From Pseudomonas sp. FP1742 (GTDB lineage: Bacteria; Pseudomonadota; Gammaproteobacteria; Pseudomonadales; Pseudomonadaceae): a stretch of 64,000 nt of DNA. The translations under genes were made by a program, and so were the position numbers. The first letter of the stretch is position 1; each line of letters begins with the position of its first letter. This document shows, piece by piece, positions 8,279 through 18,131 of the stretch. The notes beneath the pieces were generated by a model. The model saw only the letters and a program-made list of their open reading frames with translations. It was not told where the DNA came from and searched no databases. The stretch lies in assembly GCF_030687145.1 (NCBI RefSeq), contig NZ_CP117460.1, positions 4,960,001 through 5,024,000 on the forward strand, written 5' to 3'.

Positions 8279-9097
8279 TTATCGCAACAGTTCGAAGCGC
8301 AGGCCAGAGCCTTCGACGCTACCGGTTTCCATCCGTGCCGTGCGCACGCCCTGGCCGATCAGTGCCTGGCGCCAGGCTTCGGCATTGGGCCCCGAAACGC
8401 TGACCCGCAAGGTGGTGTCCAGGTTCAGGCCTCGGGAAATCAAACGTAGCCAGGTGTCGTCAGGGTCGCCGTCAAGTTTGGGGAAATCGAGCTTCCCGGT
8501 GCTTTTGAGCTGGCGCAGCAACGTCGCGGACGTCGGCAGCAAATCACCCAGTGGTGCCGAGGCATCGAATTGTTCGACGTGCAGATACGCCCTGCGATTG
8601 CCGCGAGTGATGCTGTAAAGCGCCACCAGTGAGTTGTCTTGAGGGGCCGCCAGACGCAACAGCAAATAAGCCTGCTGATTATCGGCGCCATACAGTTTGG
8701 AGTTGCCGAAGACTTCATTGGCCCACAGGCTGCTTTCCCCGCAATCCCGTGCCTGGCACCAGAACAACAGCTCGGCCCCCTGCTTCTGCAAGGCTTCCCG
8801 GGCGGCGGTGAAGGCATCGGTGGAGGAATGCTCCGGTGGCAATTCGTAGGTGACCGAGGTCGTTTGCCCCCGGGCGGCGACCTGGCCGTCGTAGCGCAAC
8901 TGACCGCTGATCTTGCGGATAGACCCCAGCGGATAAATCCGTTCGAGTTCCACCGTCGGGCGATAGTCGACGATCTGCGCATCGGCCACGCGCGGCACGA
9001 TCTTCAGATCCTGACTGCCTGGAATGTCAGCGGCCAGCAACCAGGGACTGAAACTGCACAGCGCCAGCAGAGTGAGTGAACGCATGGACAGACTCAT
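8279..9097 (-). CDS. DUF4892 domain-containing periplasmic protein
   Basis: The product is about 272 residues, with a signal peptide ([18 protein letters not shown] then ADIPGS). It resembles the DUF4892 family of Pseudomonas, whose function is not established; some members carry a C-terminal OmpA-like part, which is absent here. The start at 9097 overlaps the stop of the preceding GST gene (ATGA), which favours it; an ATG at 9085 directly before the signal peptide is the alternative. It is the last gene of the leftward acyl-CoA ligase/hydrolase operon. Confidence 0.82.
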   Translation of the reverse strand: MSLSMRSLTLLALCSFSPWLLAADIPGSQDLKIVPRVADAQIVDYRPTVELERIYPLGSIRKISGQLRYDGQVAARGQTTSVTYELPPEHSSTDAFTAAREALQKQGAELLFWCQARDCGESSLWANEVFGNSKLYGADNQQAYLLLRLAAPQDNSLVALYSITRGNRRAYLHVEQFDASAPLGDLLPTSATLLRQLKSTGKLDFPKLDGDPDDTWLRLISRGLNLDTTLRVSVSGPNAEAWRQALIGQGVRTARMETGSVEGSGLRFELLR

Positions 9098-9753
9098 CGG
9101 ATCAACATGGCCTGTGCACCCTTGATGACACTGGCGTCATCGATGCGCTCAGGCACCAGCAAGCCGCGTTGTACCGCCGGGCGCGCCTCCATGGCTGCCA
9201 TCCAGCGCTGCAAGGCCGGCAAGCCGTCCACCGAGACGCCGGACCAGTCGTGGCCACGGACCCACGGAAAGGTCGCGATGTCGGCAATGCTGTACTCGCC
9301 CGCCAGAAATTCCACGGCTTGCAGACGCGTGTCGAGCACTTCATACAAGCGCCGGGTTTCATGTTGATAACGGTCGATGGCGCCCTGGAGCTTTTCCGGA
9401 AAATAACGGAAAAACACATTGGCCTGGCCCTGCATCGGCCCGATGCCGCCCATCTGGAACATCAGCCACTGCAACACCACCGAACGCCCTTTCAGGTCCT
9501 GGGGCAGCAGTTTGCCGGTCATCTCGGCGAGGTAAATCAGGATCGCGCCAGACTCGAACACGGCGAAATCGCCATTGGCCCGGTCGACAATCGCGGGAAT
9601 GCGGCCATTGGGATTGATCTTGAGGAAGTCCTTGGACTTCTGTTCCTTTTTGTCGAAACTCAAGGCGTGCACCGTATAGGGCAGGCCGAGTTCCTCGAGC
9701 ACGATAGAGACCTTGTGGCCATTCGGGGTCGCAGCGGTGTACAGATCTATCAT
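9094..9753 (-). CDS. Glutathione S-transferase-like protein (YghU/YfcG type)
   Basis: This 219-residue cytosolic protein has an N-terminal thioredoxin-like domain ([21 protein letters not shown]; cis-Pro region [20 protein letters not shown]) and a helical C-terminal domain. This pattern is the Nu-class or disulfide-bond oxidoreductase type of GST, which uses glutathione or bis-glutathione. The ATG at 9753 has a GGGAGA site; the in-frame codons upstream are non-conserved. It sits between an alpha/beta hydrolase and the DUF4892 gene, overlapping the latter by 4 bp. Confidence 0.9.
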   Translation of the reverse strand: MIDLYTAATPNGHKVSIVLEELGLPYTVHALSFDKKEQKSKDFLKINPNGRIPAIVDRANGDFAVFESGAILIYLAEMTGKLLPQDLKGRSVVLQWLMFQMGGIGPMQGQANVFFRYFPEKLQGAIDRYQHETRRLYEVLDTRLQAVEFLAGEYSIADIATFPWVRGHDWSGVSVDGLPALQRWMAAMEARPAVQRGLLVPERIDDASVIKGAQAMLIR

Positions 9754-9803
9754 GGTTGTCTCCCATTTCAACCCGCCCAGCCTCGACAGTTGCCCGGCGC
9801 AAG

Positions 9804-10658
9804 TCAAGGAACGGCGAAGAACCGATTGAAACAGTCTGCGACAAGGTCGGCGCCGGGTTCGTCGTTCAGGTGCAAATGATGGCCGCCAGGCAACTGTTCA
9901 CGGCTAAAGGGTAGACGTTCCAGCAACTCGGGATGTTTGGCGAGCATGCCGTCAGCCGCGACCACCAGGTGGGCAGGACAACCGACACGCTGGACGAAAG
10001 CCATCGCCTGTTCAGTGGTCAGACGTAGTGGCGACGGCAGCGTCAGGCGGTTGTCGGTGCGCCAGGTATAACCGCCCGGCACCGGCATCAAGCCGCGCTG
10101 GGCCAACAGTTCGGCGGCTTCGCGACTGACCGCCACCAAACCTTTCATGCGCGCTTCGATAGCCCGGTCGAGCGTGCTGTAGACCGGTTTGCGTTTTTCC
10201 CGCAGATCCAGCTGCGCTTGCAGGGCCATGCCCATACGCTCGGCGGCGTTTTCGCCCTTGTCTGTAGGAGGAATGACGCCGTCGATCAAAGCCAGATGAC
10301 TCACCCGCTCCGGCAACGCCCCGGCCAGCACCAGCGAGACGATCGCCCCCAGGGAATGCCCCAGCAGCGCAAAACGTTTCCATCCCAACTGCTCGGCCAC
10401 TTGCAATACGTCATGGGCATAGTCCCACAGGGCGTAACCGGCACCGTTGGGCCGATGCCCCGAGTGACCGTGCCCGGCCATGTCCAGCGCGATGATGCGC
10501 AAGCCTTTGAGCTTTGGCGCCAGCCGGGCAAAGCTGTTGGCGTTGTCCAGCCAGCCGTGCAAGGCGATGACCGGCAAGCCGTCCTCAGGGCCGAACAGGT
10601 GCGCCGCCAACTCGATATGCGGCAGGCTCAGGCGAACTTCTTCAACGACACTGCTCAT
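9804..10658 (-). CDS. Alpha/beta hydrolase
   Basis: This 284-residue hydrolase shows the oxyanion-hole motif [12 protein letters not shown], the nucleophile elbow GHSLGAIVS (Ser) and a late His in GGHHLHLND. It lacks a signal peptide and should act in the cytosol on an ester or thioester; the substrate is unknown. The start at 10658 overlaps the stop of the preceding hydrolase gene (ATGA), so the two are translationally coupled. The longer in-frame extension is out-of-frame sequence of the upstream gene and was not used. Confidence 0.9.
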   Translation of the reverse strand: MSSVVEEVRLSLPHIELAAHLFGPEDGLPVIALHGWLDNANSFARLAPKLKGLRIIALDMAGHGHSGHRPNGAGYALWDYAHDVLQVAEQLGWKRFALLGHSLGAIVSLVLAGALPERVSHLALIDGVIPPTDKGENAAERMGMALQAQLDLREKRKPVYSTLDRAIEARMKGLVAVSREAAELLAQRGLMPVPGGYTWRTDNRLTLPSPLRLTTEQAMAFVQRVGCPAHLVVAADGMLAKHPELLERLPFSREQLPGGHHLHLNDEPGADLVADCFNRFFAVP

Positions 10659-11461
10659 GCGCAATCCTGTTGGCGGCGACCTTCCCAGCGACTGAACAGA
10701 TTTTTCAGCAGCGTGGCCGTGTCCTGTGGACGTTCGAGGGGAAACATGTGACCGCCGGGCATGGTCAAGGACTCGCCCAAGGGCATGCGCCCGACGGAAC
10801 GGGTGTGATGACGCATCACCACCCGGCTTTTGTGTCCGCGCACCACCGCCAGCGGCACTTTCAACTGGCGCGCGCGACCGGGGCTGGTGTGGGGTACGCC
10901 GCGGTAGATGCTGATTTCCGTGGCCGGGTCGAAACGCAGGCGCAGTTTGTCGCCGACCTTTTGCAAACCGTATTGAAGATAGGCGTCGAAGCATTCCGGG
11001 TCGAAACCACGAAACAGGGTCTTACCAGCGAAGTACAGGCGGGCCGCCTCCAGATCGGCGAACTCTTCCCGGCGTCCCAACGTACGGCCGGCCGGGGTCA
11101 GGCGATCGATGAAACCGAAGCGTTTGGCGGCACGGATCACCCATTGATCGGTGCGGGTCAGCACCGGCGAATCAAGCATCACCACACCGCGATACAGCTC
11201 AGGGCAACGCAACGCGGCGTGCAGGTGCAGCACGCCGCCGAAGGAGTGACCGACACCCCAGACCGGTTCCGGCTGCTGCTTGAGGTGATGAATCAGCTCA
11301 TCCACCAGATTGTTCCAGTTGTCGTCCGCCGGAAAACGCGGGTCATGGGCGTGCTGCTCCAGATGCGTCACCTGATACTCGGGCGCCAGCGCCGCGAACA
11401 ACTTGCCGTAGGTCCCCGAAGGAAAGCCATTGGCGTGGGCGAAAAATATCTGTTGCGACAT
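10655..11461 (-). CDS. Alpha/beta hydrolase
   Basis: This is a second hydrolase in tandem, of 268 residues: FFAHANGFPSGTY near the N-terminus (oxyanion HANGF variant), nucleophile elbow GVGHSFGGVLH and a C-terminal PGGHMFPLERP with the catalytic His. The HANGFPSGTY start is typical of a Pseudomonas family of small esterase-like enzymes with no assigned substrate. It is not a close duplicate of its neighbour, and the 4-bp overlap suggests they work together, possibly on products of the acyl-CoA ligase and thioesterase encoded upstream. Confidence 0.9.
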   Translation of the reverse strand: MSQQIFFAHANGFPSGTYGKLFAALAPEYQVTHLEQHAHDPRFPADDNWNNLVDELIHHLKQQPEPVWGVGHSFGGVLHLHAALRCPELYRGVVMLDSPVLTRTDQWVIRAAKRFGFIDRLTPAGRTLGRREEFADLEAARLYFAGKTLFRGFDPECFDAYLQYGLQKVGDKLRLRFDPATEISIYRGVPHTSPGRARQLKVPLAVVRGHKSRVVMRHHTRSVGRMPLGESLTMPGGHMFPLERPQDTATLLKNLFSRWEGRRQQDCA

Positions 11462-11602
11462 ACCGGCAGATCCATGTGCAAAAAACAGACGTTGATTGTC
11501 CGTAAGACGACGTCCTACAGCAATGACCGTAACTGACAGGAATGATGACAGTCGGGTCAGGGCTATGACGAGGGAGCAAGGATGCCCCTGGCAGGCCGAA
11601 AC

Positions 11603-12046
11603 TCATCGTGCTGGTGGATTCTCCCCCAACGGCACCACCGCCATGGTCAGCCGCGACACACAACTGGCCTTGCCCTCATCACTGGTCAAGCGAATATCCC
11701 AGACATGCGTCGTACGTCCGATGTGAATCGCCCTGGCCACCGCCGTCACCCGTCCACTGCGCAGGCCACGCAAATGGTTGGCGTTGATTTCCAGGCCCAC
11801 GCAATAAAACTTGCTGGCGTCGATGCACAGGAAACTGGCCATCGAGCCGACGGTTTCGGCCAGCACCACCGAGGCGCCGCCATGCAGCAAACCATAAGGC
11901 TGGTGTGTGCGATGGTCGATGACCATGCTCGCGGTCAGGGACTCGTCATCGAAAGCTTCGAAGCGAATGTCCAGCACTTCGCCGATGGTGTTTTTCTGGA
12001 TCGCGTTCAACTGCTCGACGTTGGGAGTGGTGCGCCACAGACTCAT
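11603..12046 (-). CDS. Hotdog-fold acyl-CoA thioesterase (PaaI/MenI-like)
   Basis: The 147-residue product has the signature of the 4HBT hotdog family: HQPYGLLHGGASVVLAETVGS with the conserved HGG and catalytic Glu, then GLEINANHLRGLRSGRVTAVA. Such enzymes hydrolyse aromatic or medium-chain acyl-CoAs as dimers or tetramers in the cytosol. It follows the acyl-CoA synthetase gene after 32 bp, and the two could form a synthesis/hydrolysis pair controlling a CoA-ester pool. Confidence 0.92.
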   Translation of the reverse strand: MSLWRTTPNVEQLNAIQKNTIGEVLDIRFEAFDDESLTASMVIDHRTHQPYGLLHGGASVVLAETVGSMASFLCIDASKFYCVGLEINANHLRGLRSGRVTAVARAIHIGRTTHVWDIRLTSDEGKASCVSRLTMAVVPLGENPPAR

Positions 12047-12078
12047 CGTTGCGTTCCTTTATGGGTGTTGTCGGTGGC

Positions 12079-13746
12079 TCAATCCTGCCACAGCACCGCC
12101 TCGCTGCGCTCGCTCCATTCTTCGAAACGCGCACCGTAAGCCGCTTCGATCATGTTGCGCTTGATCTTCAGGGTCGGTGTCAGGAAACCGTTTTCCACCG
12201 CCCAACTGTCCTTGACCACCACCAGCCGGTGCAAGCGTTCATGTTTATCAAGCGCACCGTTGACCTCTTCCAGCAGCTTTTCCAGACTTGAATGCAGGCC
12301 CGCCCTCGTCGTTCCGCTGGCGTCTTGCAGGCCAACCGCCGACAACACGCACAACCCCAGCGGTGCGCTCAAGCCGTCGCCGACCACACATACTTGTTCA
12401 ATCCGCGAATGCACCGCCAGGCGATTCTCGATCGGCGCCGGGGCCACGTATTTGCCTTTACTGGTCTTGAAGATTTCTTTCAGGCGCCCGGTCAGTCGCA
12501 GGTTGCCGTCGGCATCCTCCTCGCCCTTGTCACCGGTGCGCAGGAAGCCGTCCTCGGTGAGGGTTTCGGCGGTTTTCACGGGTTCCTTGAAGTAACCGAG
12601 CATGGTCGCGCCGCTGCGCACCAGCACTTCGCCGGATGGCTCGATGCGTACTTCGACCTCCGGGCAGGGTTTGCCGATCCAGCCGGGTTTGTTCTGGCCG
12701 GGCAGGCCGATGTGGGAATAACCGCAGCTTTCTGTCATGCCGTAAACCTCCAGCACGTCCAGCCCCAGTTTTCGATACCAATCCAACAAGGCCTGCGGCA
12801 CTGGCGCCGCGCCGGACAAGGCAACGCGCAAGGCGTCCAGCCCCAGCCCGGCGAGGACTTTGTGCCCTACCCGTTTGCCGATAAAAGGCAGGCCGAGCAG
12901 AAAGCCGAGGCGTTTTTCCGGGATCTTGCTGTACACGCCCATCTGGAATTTGCTCCAGATGCGCGGCACGCCGAACAGTGCGGTCGGCCGGGCACGCTGC
13001 AAATCGGTGAGGAAGGTGTCGAGACTCTCGGCAAAGAATACCGTTTGCCCGGTGTAGATCGCTGCCAGCTCGACGAACATCCGCTCGGCGACGTGGCACA
13101 GCGGCAGGTAGGACAGCAGACGATCCGACTCATTCAGGCCGAACAACCGGGTGCCACGGGTGGTGGCAAATCCCAACGCGCCGAAACTGTGCATCACGCC
13201 TTTGGGCTGGCCGGTTGTACCGGAGGTGTAGATGATGGTCGCCAGTTGATCGACGGCGGGTTTGGGGTCGTCCTGAATCGGCGAGCTGCGTTGCAGGTCG
13301 GCCCAACTGAAATCGAATGTGCCCACCGGACATTGTGGCAGGCTGATGGTCGGCAGGTCAGGCCTGACCCCGACGGACATCCCCGGCCAGTCATCCAGCT
13401 TGCCGATGAAGGCCAGCGCGGCTTCGGAATGATCGAGTACCTGGGCCACGGAATCGGCGGTCAGGTTGGGGTACAGCGGCACCGAGACATGCCCGGCCAT
13501 CCAGATCGCCAGGTCGGCGATGATCCAGTGGGCGCAGTTTTTCGAGATCAGTGCGATGTGGCTGCCTTGCGGCAATTCGCGAGCCCGTAGCCAGTGGGCG
13601 GCACAGCGTGCCTGATGACCGACGTCGGCCCAGGTCAGCGTCTCGACCTGGCCGCCTCCGGTCGGCTGGACCAGAAAGCGCTGGCGCGGATGACGGCTTT
13701 CGCGCTCGTAGAAGACGTCCAGTGGCAAACGAACAGCAGCAGACAT
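12079..13746 (-). CDS. AMP-binding acyl-CoA synthetase (long-chain FadD15-like)
   Basis: This 555-residue adenylate-forming enzyme activates a carboxylic acid, likely a fatty acid, to its CoA ester with ATP. Visible motifs are A3 IIYTSGTTGQPKGVMHSFG, A5 EVYGMTESCGYSH, A7 FLRTGDKGEEDADG, A8 RLKEIFKTSKGKYVAP and a C-terminal LTPTLKIKR. The architecture is that of long-chain FadD15/FACL-type ligases. ATG 13746 follows an AAGGAG site at proper spacing. It heads the leftward operon, and a 30-bp dyad sits 37 bp upstream of the start. No membrane anchor is evident. Confidence 0.93.
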   Translation of the reverse strand: MSAAVRLPLDVFYERESRHPRQRFLVQPTGGGQVETLTWADVGHQARCAAHWLRARELPQGSHIALISKNCAHWIIADLAIWMAGHVSVPLYPNLTADSVAQVLDHSEAALAFIGKLDDWPGMSVGVRPDLPTISLPQCPVGTFDFSWADLQRSSPIQDDPKPAVDQLATIIYTSGTTGQPKGVMHSFGALGFATTRGTRLFGLNESDRLLSYLPLCHVAERMFVELAAIYTGQTVFFAESLDTFLTDLQRARPTALFGVPRIWSKFQMGVYSKIPEKRLGFLLGLPFIGKRVGHKVLAGLGLDALRVALSGAAPVPQALLDWYRKLGLDVLEVYGMTESCGYSHIGLPGQNKPGWIGKPCPEVEVRIEPSGEVLVRSGATMLGYFKEPVKTAETLTEDGFLRTGDKGEEDADGNLRLTGRLKEIFKTSKGKYVAPAPIENRLAVHSRIEQVCVVGDGLSAPLGLCVLSAVGLQDASGTTRAGLHSSLEKLLEEVNGALDKHERLHRLVVVKDSWAVENGFLTPTLKIKRNMIEAAYGARFEEWSERSEAVLWQD

Positions 13747-13782
13747 GCGACTTGCTCCTTCATTTTTGATCTGGAGCAAGCG

Positions 13783-13812
13783 TAGTCAACCAAGCAAGTG
13801 CTTGGTTGACTA
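13783..13812. promoter_or_regulatory. 30-bp operator-like dyad before the acyl-CoA synthetase operon
   Basis: TAGTCAACCAAGCA, a 2-bp centre (AG), then TGCTTGGTTGACTA form a perfect 14+2+14 inverted repeat just upstream of the operon's ribosome site. It is probably a TetR-family operator overlapping the promoter; acyl-CoA-responsive TetR regulators are natural candidates, but none is encoded in the window. Confidence 0.65.
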
Positions 13813-13844
13813 TTTCATACAAAAACCAGTCGCAACACAGAACC

Positions 13845-13934
13845 TGTGGGAGCGGGCTTGCTCGCGAACAGGGTGTATCAGTCGACACCATTGTTACCTG
13901 ACACACCGCCTTCGCGAGCAAGCCCGCTCCCACA
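13845..13934. repeat. REP pair (GTGGGAGCGGGCTTGCTCGCG type)
   Basis: Two inverted REP units with a spacer containing CAGTCGACACC. The pair separates the start of the acyl-CoA operon from the end of sixA. Confidence 0.92.
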
Positions 13935-13955
13935 CTAGCCCGGTTTCTTCAGGGA

Positions 13956-14408
13956 TTATGGGTGTTTGATGCCGTTGAGCTTCATCGCCCCGACCAGCAG
14001 TTCGTCACCCTCAAGTTCGGCGAGCCCGGCGGTGCCGACTCTCTCCGGTTCTTGCACGTGACCATGCTGCAAATAACCCAACAGGTTACCGACCAGCGGA
14101 TTGTGGCTGACCAGCAGCGCATGATCCACGGACACCAACTGCTCCGCCACTGCTTGCGGAAAAGTGTCGGGCTTGAGCCAGTCGACCGTGCGAATCTCCG
14201 GCGCGAAACCCAGCGCCGTACGCACAATTTCCGCCGTCTCCTGCGCTCGATGATAAGGACTGGCATAAATGGCGGTGAGCGGCTGGCCGATCAATTGTGC
14301 GGCAGTGCGCAACACCTCTTCACGCCCCTTGACGGTCAGTGTCCGCTCGGAGTCCGGGCGGGTCCCATGAGGTTCGGCTTCACCATGACGCAATACCCAG
14401 AGTTTCAT
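13956..14408 (-). CDS. sixA: Phosphohistidine phosphatase SixA
   Basis: The product has 150 residues and belongs to the histidine phosphatase (phosphoglycerate-mutase-like) superfamily. The RHG motif stands at the N-terminus (MKLWVLRHGEAEPHG), and the later conserved His lies in ALLVSHNPLVGNLL. SixA proteins remove phosphate from histidine on phosphotransfer proteins, including HPt domains and PTS enzymes. It overlaps the DUF4389 gene by 4 bp (ATGA) and is the last gene of the gpsA-DUF4389-sixA operon. Confidence 0.93.
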   Translation of the reverse strand: MKLWVLRHGEAEPHGTRPDSERTLTVKGREEVLRTAAQLIGQPLTAIYASPYHRAQETAEIVRTALGFAPEIRTVDWLKPDTFPQAVAEQLVSVDHALLVSHNPLVGNLLGYLQHGHVQEPERVGTAGLAELEGDELLVGAMKLNGIKHP

Positions 14409-14752
14409 AGCTTCGGTTCCTCATCTCGGGCCGGATGCGGTGCCGGCGCCACAACGTGCGGGGCTTCACCTTCCGGGGTACGCGGCGCCGGCCAGTCAGC
14501 GAACGGCCAGGGTTTCTGGTCGCTGTGAAAGCTGCCGAAACGACCGATCTGCGCCAGAAACTGGCTCAGGCTGTCGCCGAAATTCATCAGGCTGGCGCTC
14601 GGTGCGCCATATATCAAACGATAGATCAGCTGCACCAGCACCACTGCGCCGAGGATCAATTGCGCCACTTGCCAGACCAGCACATAGACAATCATCCACA
14701 GCACCCGCAGCAGGATGGATTCGTACTTGTCTTCTACTTTCGGATCGTTCAT
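14405..14752 (-). CDS. DUF4389 domain-containing membrane protein
   Basis: This 115-residue protein carries one long hydrophobic helix region (about 15-45, LLRVLWMIVYVLVWQVAQLI) followed by a soluble, proline-rich tail. It matches the DUF4389 family, small inner-membrane proteins with no known function. The ATG at 14752 is preceded by GAGGCAG; an upstream ATG at 14776 would add eight unconserved residues. Its stop overlaps the sixA start, so the two are coupled. Confidence 0.85.
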   Translation of the reverse strand: MNDPKVEDKYESILLRVLWMIVYVLVWQVAQLILGAVVLVQLIYRLIYGAPSASLMNFGDSLSQFLAQIGRFGSFHSDQKPWPFADWPAPRTPEGEAPHVVAPAPHPARDEEPKL

Positions 14753-14787
14753 GTCTGCCTCGTTCCCTGCTTGCATCGGTTAAGTAC

Positions 14788-15810
14788 TTAGAAACCGCTG
14801 GGGGAAATAAAGTCCACATCGGTTTTCGGTTCGCCACGCATCAGTAACTCAATCACCTGATTCAGCGTGCGCCCTTCGAACAGAATCGCATGTAATCCGG
14901 CGACCAGCGGCATGTAAACGCCCACTTCCTGAGCCTTGGCCTTGAGCACCTTGAGGGTGTTCACGCCTTCGGCGACTTCGCCCAGACGCGTCACCGCGTC
15001 CTCCAGGCTCAAGCCCTGACCGAGGGCAAACCCGACCTGGTAGTTGCGGCTTTTCGGTGATGAACAGGTGACGATCAGATCGCCTACGCCCGCCAGCCCC
15101 AGGAAAGTCATGGGGTTGGCCCCCTGACTCACCGCGAAGCGAGTCATTTCCGCCAGTGCCCGGGTGATCAGCATGCTCTTGGTGTTTTCCCCCATGCCCA
15201 GCGCCACCGCCATGCCGGCGATGATGGCGTAGACGTTTTTCAGCGCCCCGCCCAGCTCCACGCCAAAGCGGTCGGCGCTGGCGTACACGCGAAAGGTCCG
15301 GCCATGCAGCGCGGCCTGGACTTGCCGGCAAAGGTCTTCGTCTTCGCTGGCGACTACCGTGGCGGTCAGCGCGTGTTCGGCGATTTCACGGGCCAGGTTC
15401 GGCCCCGACAGCACGCCGATGCGCGCTTGCGGGGCGATGTCTTCAAGAATCTGGCTCATCAGCTTGAACGTATGGGCTTCGATGCCTTTGGTCAGGCTCA
15501 CCAGCAGCTTGCCGGTCAACAGTTGGGCATAGGGCGCCAGCACCGAGCGCAGCGCGCTGGACGGCAGCGCGACGAAGCACAGGTCGCAGGCCTGCAGGGT
15601 GGCTTGCAGGTCTGTGACCGCCTCCACCGCAGGAAGAATCTTGATGCCTTTGAGGTAACGCGGGTTCTCGCGATTGACCCGAATGGCCTCGGCCTGCTCG
15701 GGGTCACGCATCCACAGCCGCACCTGATGCCCGTTCTCGGCCAGCAGATTAGCCACGGCGGTACCAAAACTTCCGCCTCCCAGGACCGCAATAGGGCGCT
15801 GTTCAGTCAT
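14788..15810 (-). CDS. gpsA: Glycerol-3-phosphate dehydrogenase [NAD(P)+]
   Basis: GpsA reduces dihydroxyacetone phosphate to sn-glycerol-3-phosphate for phospholipid synthesis. The 340-residue product has the expected length, the Rossmann motif [20 protein letters not shown] at the N-terminus, VSLTKGIE in the middle, and the catalytic Lys region [12 protein letters not shown]. The start [11 protein letters not shown] at 15810 fits the family; the further upstream in-frame extension is not conserved. It heads an operon with DUF4389 and sixA. Confidence 0.96.
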   Translation of the reverse strand: MTEQRPIAVLGGGSFGTAVANLLAENGHQVRLWMRDPEQAEAIRVNRENPRYLKGIKILPAVEAVTDLQATLQACDLCFVALPSSALRSVLAPYAQLLTGKLLVSLTKGIEAHTFKLMSQILEDIAPQARIGVLSGPNLAREIAEHALTATVVASEDEDLCRQVQAALHGRTFRVYASADRFGVELGGALKNVYAIIAGMAVALGMGENTKSMLITRALAEMTRFAVSQGANPMTFLGLAGVGDLIVTCSSPKSRNYQVGFALGQGLSLEDAVTRLGEVAEGVNTLKVLKAKAQEVGVYMPLVAGLHAILFEGRTLNQVIELLMRGEPKTDVDFISPSGF

Positions 15811-16006
15811 ATGCAATCCGTTAATCCATACCAGTGGCGATGCCGGCATTATACGGAGCGGCCCACTGGCGGCCAGCCCCAGCATCAATTACCGGCACTT
15901 GTAGGAAGAAGACCAAGAAAACCGAGGAAAATGCCTGCAACGTGACTGGAAAAGTCGCTGCGCTCGGTTAACATGCGCGCCAATCAACCGCTATCAAGGC
16001 CGCGCC

Positions 16007-18130
16007 GTGTCTGTTGGCTCTCCCTATCCTCGCTCGCCACTGGTGCTGGCGCTGATTTTCAGCTCGCCATTGCTGGCCGACGACCTGTTCCTCGACAACG
16101 ACCCGTTGCCGCAAGTGCTGACCGCGACGCGCTTGAAACAATCGCCGGCCGCCGTGCCAGGCAGCATGACGGTGATCGACAGCGAACTGATCAACGCCAG
16201 CGGCGCGCGGGATATCAGCGAGTTGCTGCGGCTGGTGCCGGGGATGATGGTCGGCAACATCAGCGGCAATCAGGCGGCGGTGAACTACCACGGCACCAAC
16301 GCCAGCGAAGCGCGGCGCATGCAAGTGCTGATCGATGGCCGCTCGGTGTACCGCGCAGGCCTGGCCACGGTGGACTGGAGTGATATTCCGGTGGCCATGG
16401 AAGACATCGAGCGCATCGAGGTTTTCCGTGGCCCGAACACTGTCAGCTACGGCGCCAACGCGCTGATGGCGGTGGTCAATATCATCACCCGCAAACCGGC
16501 CGACAGCCACGGCACGCGGCTGAAAGTCAGCCGTGGCCAACGCGGGATCAACGATTTCTACGCCAGCCAGGGCATGGGTTGGGACAGCGGCGACTTGCGC
16601 CTGTCGCTGTCCGGGCAACAAGACGATGGCTTCGACTCGGACCGCACCGGCGCCGATTACCGCGACAGCCGTCGCTTGAACCGCTTCAGCCTGGCCGTCA
16701 GCCAGACGCTCAATGAAAACCAGAGCATCGATTGGCAACTGAACGCCAAGGACGGGACCAACCAGCGCCCCTATACCTACCGCCCGGTGTTCTCTGGGAT
16801 TACCGCCGCCGGGAACAATTCCGACGTCATCGCCAAGGACTATGCGGGCTCGCTGCGCTGGAACCTGGACATCAACCCTGATCACAGCCTTTATATTCAA
16901 GGCTCGGCGCAACACTGGGATCGTCAGCAGACCTGGCGGGCCTGCGATGCCGAGATCTCGTTCAGCCCGGAGCTGACCCAACTCTGGCAGCTCAACCCCA
17001 ATTACACCGAACGTCTGGCGCGCAACATCGCACGCTTCACCGGCCTCGGCGCGCCCCCCGGCACGGCGGCGGAGCAAGCCCTGGCCAATCAGGTTCTGGC
17101 GCAATGGCGAAACGGCGCCAGCCAAACGCTGTGCGGCGACATCGACCAGAGCGCCCGGGAATCACGCTACGACCTCGAACTGCAAGACACCCTCAGCCTG
17201 TCCGACAGCCTGCGGCTGGTCAGTGGCCTGAACTATCGTTACGACCGGGCCGATTCCGAGACCTACTTCAATGGCACGCTCGACGACACCACCTGGCGGG
17301 CGTTCGGCCAACTCGAGTGGCGCGCCACCGAGCACTGGTTGCTGCAGGGCGGGGCGATGTTCGAAGACACCCAACTGACCGGCAGCTCACTGACCCCGCG
17401 AGTGGCGATCAACTACCTGATCAACCCGCGCCATGGCTTGCGCGCGGTGTACTCGGAAGCCGTCCGCTCGCCGGACATGTTCGAGAACAGCGTCAACTGG
17501 AGCTATCAGGTGACCAACCTGCAGCCCAGTGCCTATGGCCAGACCAGCGCCCGCTATTTCGTCAGGACCCGTGGCCCGGGCGATCTCGAACAGGAACGCA
17601 TGCGTTCTCGCGAACTGGGCTACAACGGCTACTTCACAGAGTGGGGGCTGACGGTCGACGTAAAGCTGTTCTACGACGAAATCAACGGCATGATCAGCGA
17701 ACCGCTGCGCAATAATCAGTACATTGCCAGCAACTCGAACAGCTCACGATTCTCAGGGACGGAAACCCAACTGGACTGGCGCGTCAGCAGCGCCGACCGT
17801 CTGCGCCTGACCTACGCCTATGTCGATGCCGAGGCGAGCAACCCGCTGGATGCACGACAAACGGCGCGCAACAGCGGCTCCGCCGGTTGGCTGCGCAACT
17901 GGGGCCAGGGCTGGAACAGCGCGCTCTTCTACTATGGCGCCGATGCCCTCAACGGTTATCGCTTCGAGCGGGTCGACACTCGCATCGCCAAACGCATCGG
18001 CCTGGGCAAGGCCAATCTGGAGCTGGCCGGGGTCCTCCAGCAACGCCTCGACAATCAGCCCACCACCTTCGTCGACAACAACTACGACGAGCGCCGGGTG
18101 CTCTACTTCAGCGCGGAGCTGGAGTTTTAA
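16007..18130 (+). CDS. TonB-dependent outer-membrane receptor
   Basis: The 707-residue receptor starts at a GTG and has a short signal peptide ending near LLADD. The plug domain (about 35-150) includes QVLTATRLKQSPAAVPGSMTV, RRMQVLIDGRSVYR and VFRGPNTVSYGANALMAVVNIIT; the barrel ends with VLYFSAELEF and the terminal Phe needed for assembly. No N-terminal signalling extension is present, so it is not an ECF-sigma transducer. Its gene is 1 bp from a periplasmic binding protein gene, which overlaps a hybrid sensor kinase gene. Ligand unknown; a nutrient with signalling value is likely. Confidence 0.93.
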   Translation: MSVGSPYPRSPLVLALIFSSPLLADDLFLDNDPLPQVLTATRLKQSPAAVPGSMTVIDSELINASGARDISELLRLVPGMMVGNISGNQAAVNYHGTNASEARRMQVLIDGRSVYRAGLATVDWSDIPVAMEDIERIEVFRGPNTVSYGANALMAVVNIITRKPADSHGTRLKVSRGQRGINDFYASQGMGWDSGDLRLSLSGQQDDGFDSDRTGADYRDSRRLNRFSLAVSQTLNENQSIDWQLNAKDGTNQRPYTYRPVFSGITAAGNNSDVIAKDYAGSLRWNLDINPDHSLYIQGSAQHWDRQQTWRACDAEISFSPELTQLWQLNPNYTERLARNIARFTGLGAPPGTAAEQALANQVLAQWRNGASQTLCGDIDQSARESRYDLELQDTLSLSDSLRLVSGLNYRYDRADSETYFNGTLDDTTWRAFGQLEWRATEHWLLQGGAMFEDTQLTGSSLTPRVAINYLINPRHGLRAVYSEAVRSPDMFENSVNWSYQVTNLQPSAYGQTSARYFVRTRGPGDLEQERMRSRELGYNGYFTEWGLTVDVKLFYDEINGMISEPLRNNQYIASNSNSSRFSGTETQLDWRVSSADRLRLTYAYVDAEASNPLDARQTARNSGSAGWLRNWGQGWNSALFYYGADALNGYRFERVDTRIAKRIGLGKANLELAGVLQQRLDNQPTTFVDNNYDERRVLYFSAELEF

Positions 18131-18131
18131 G

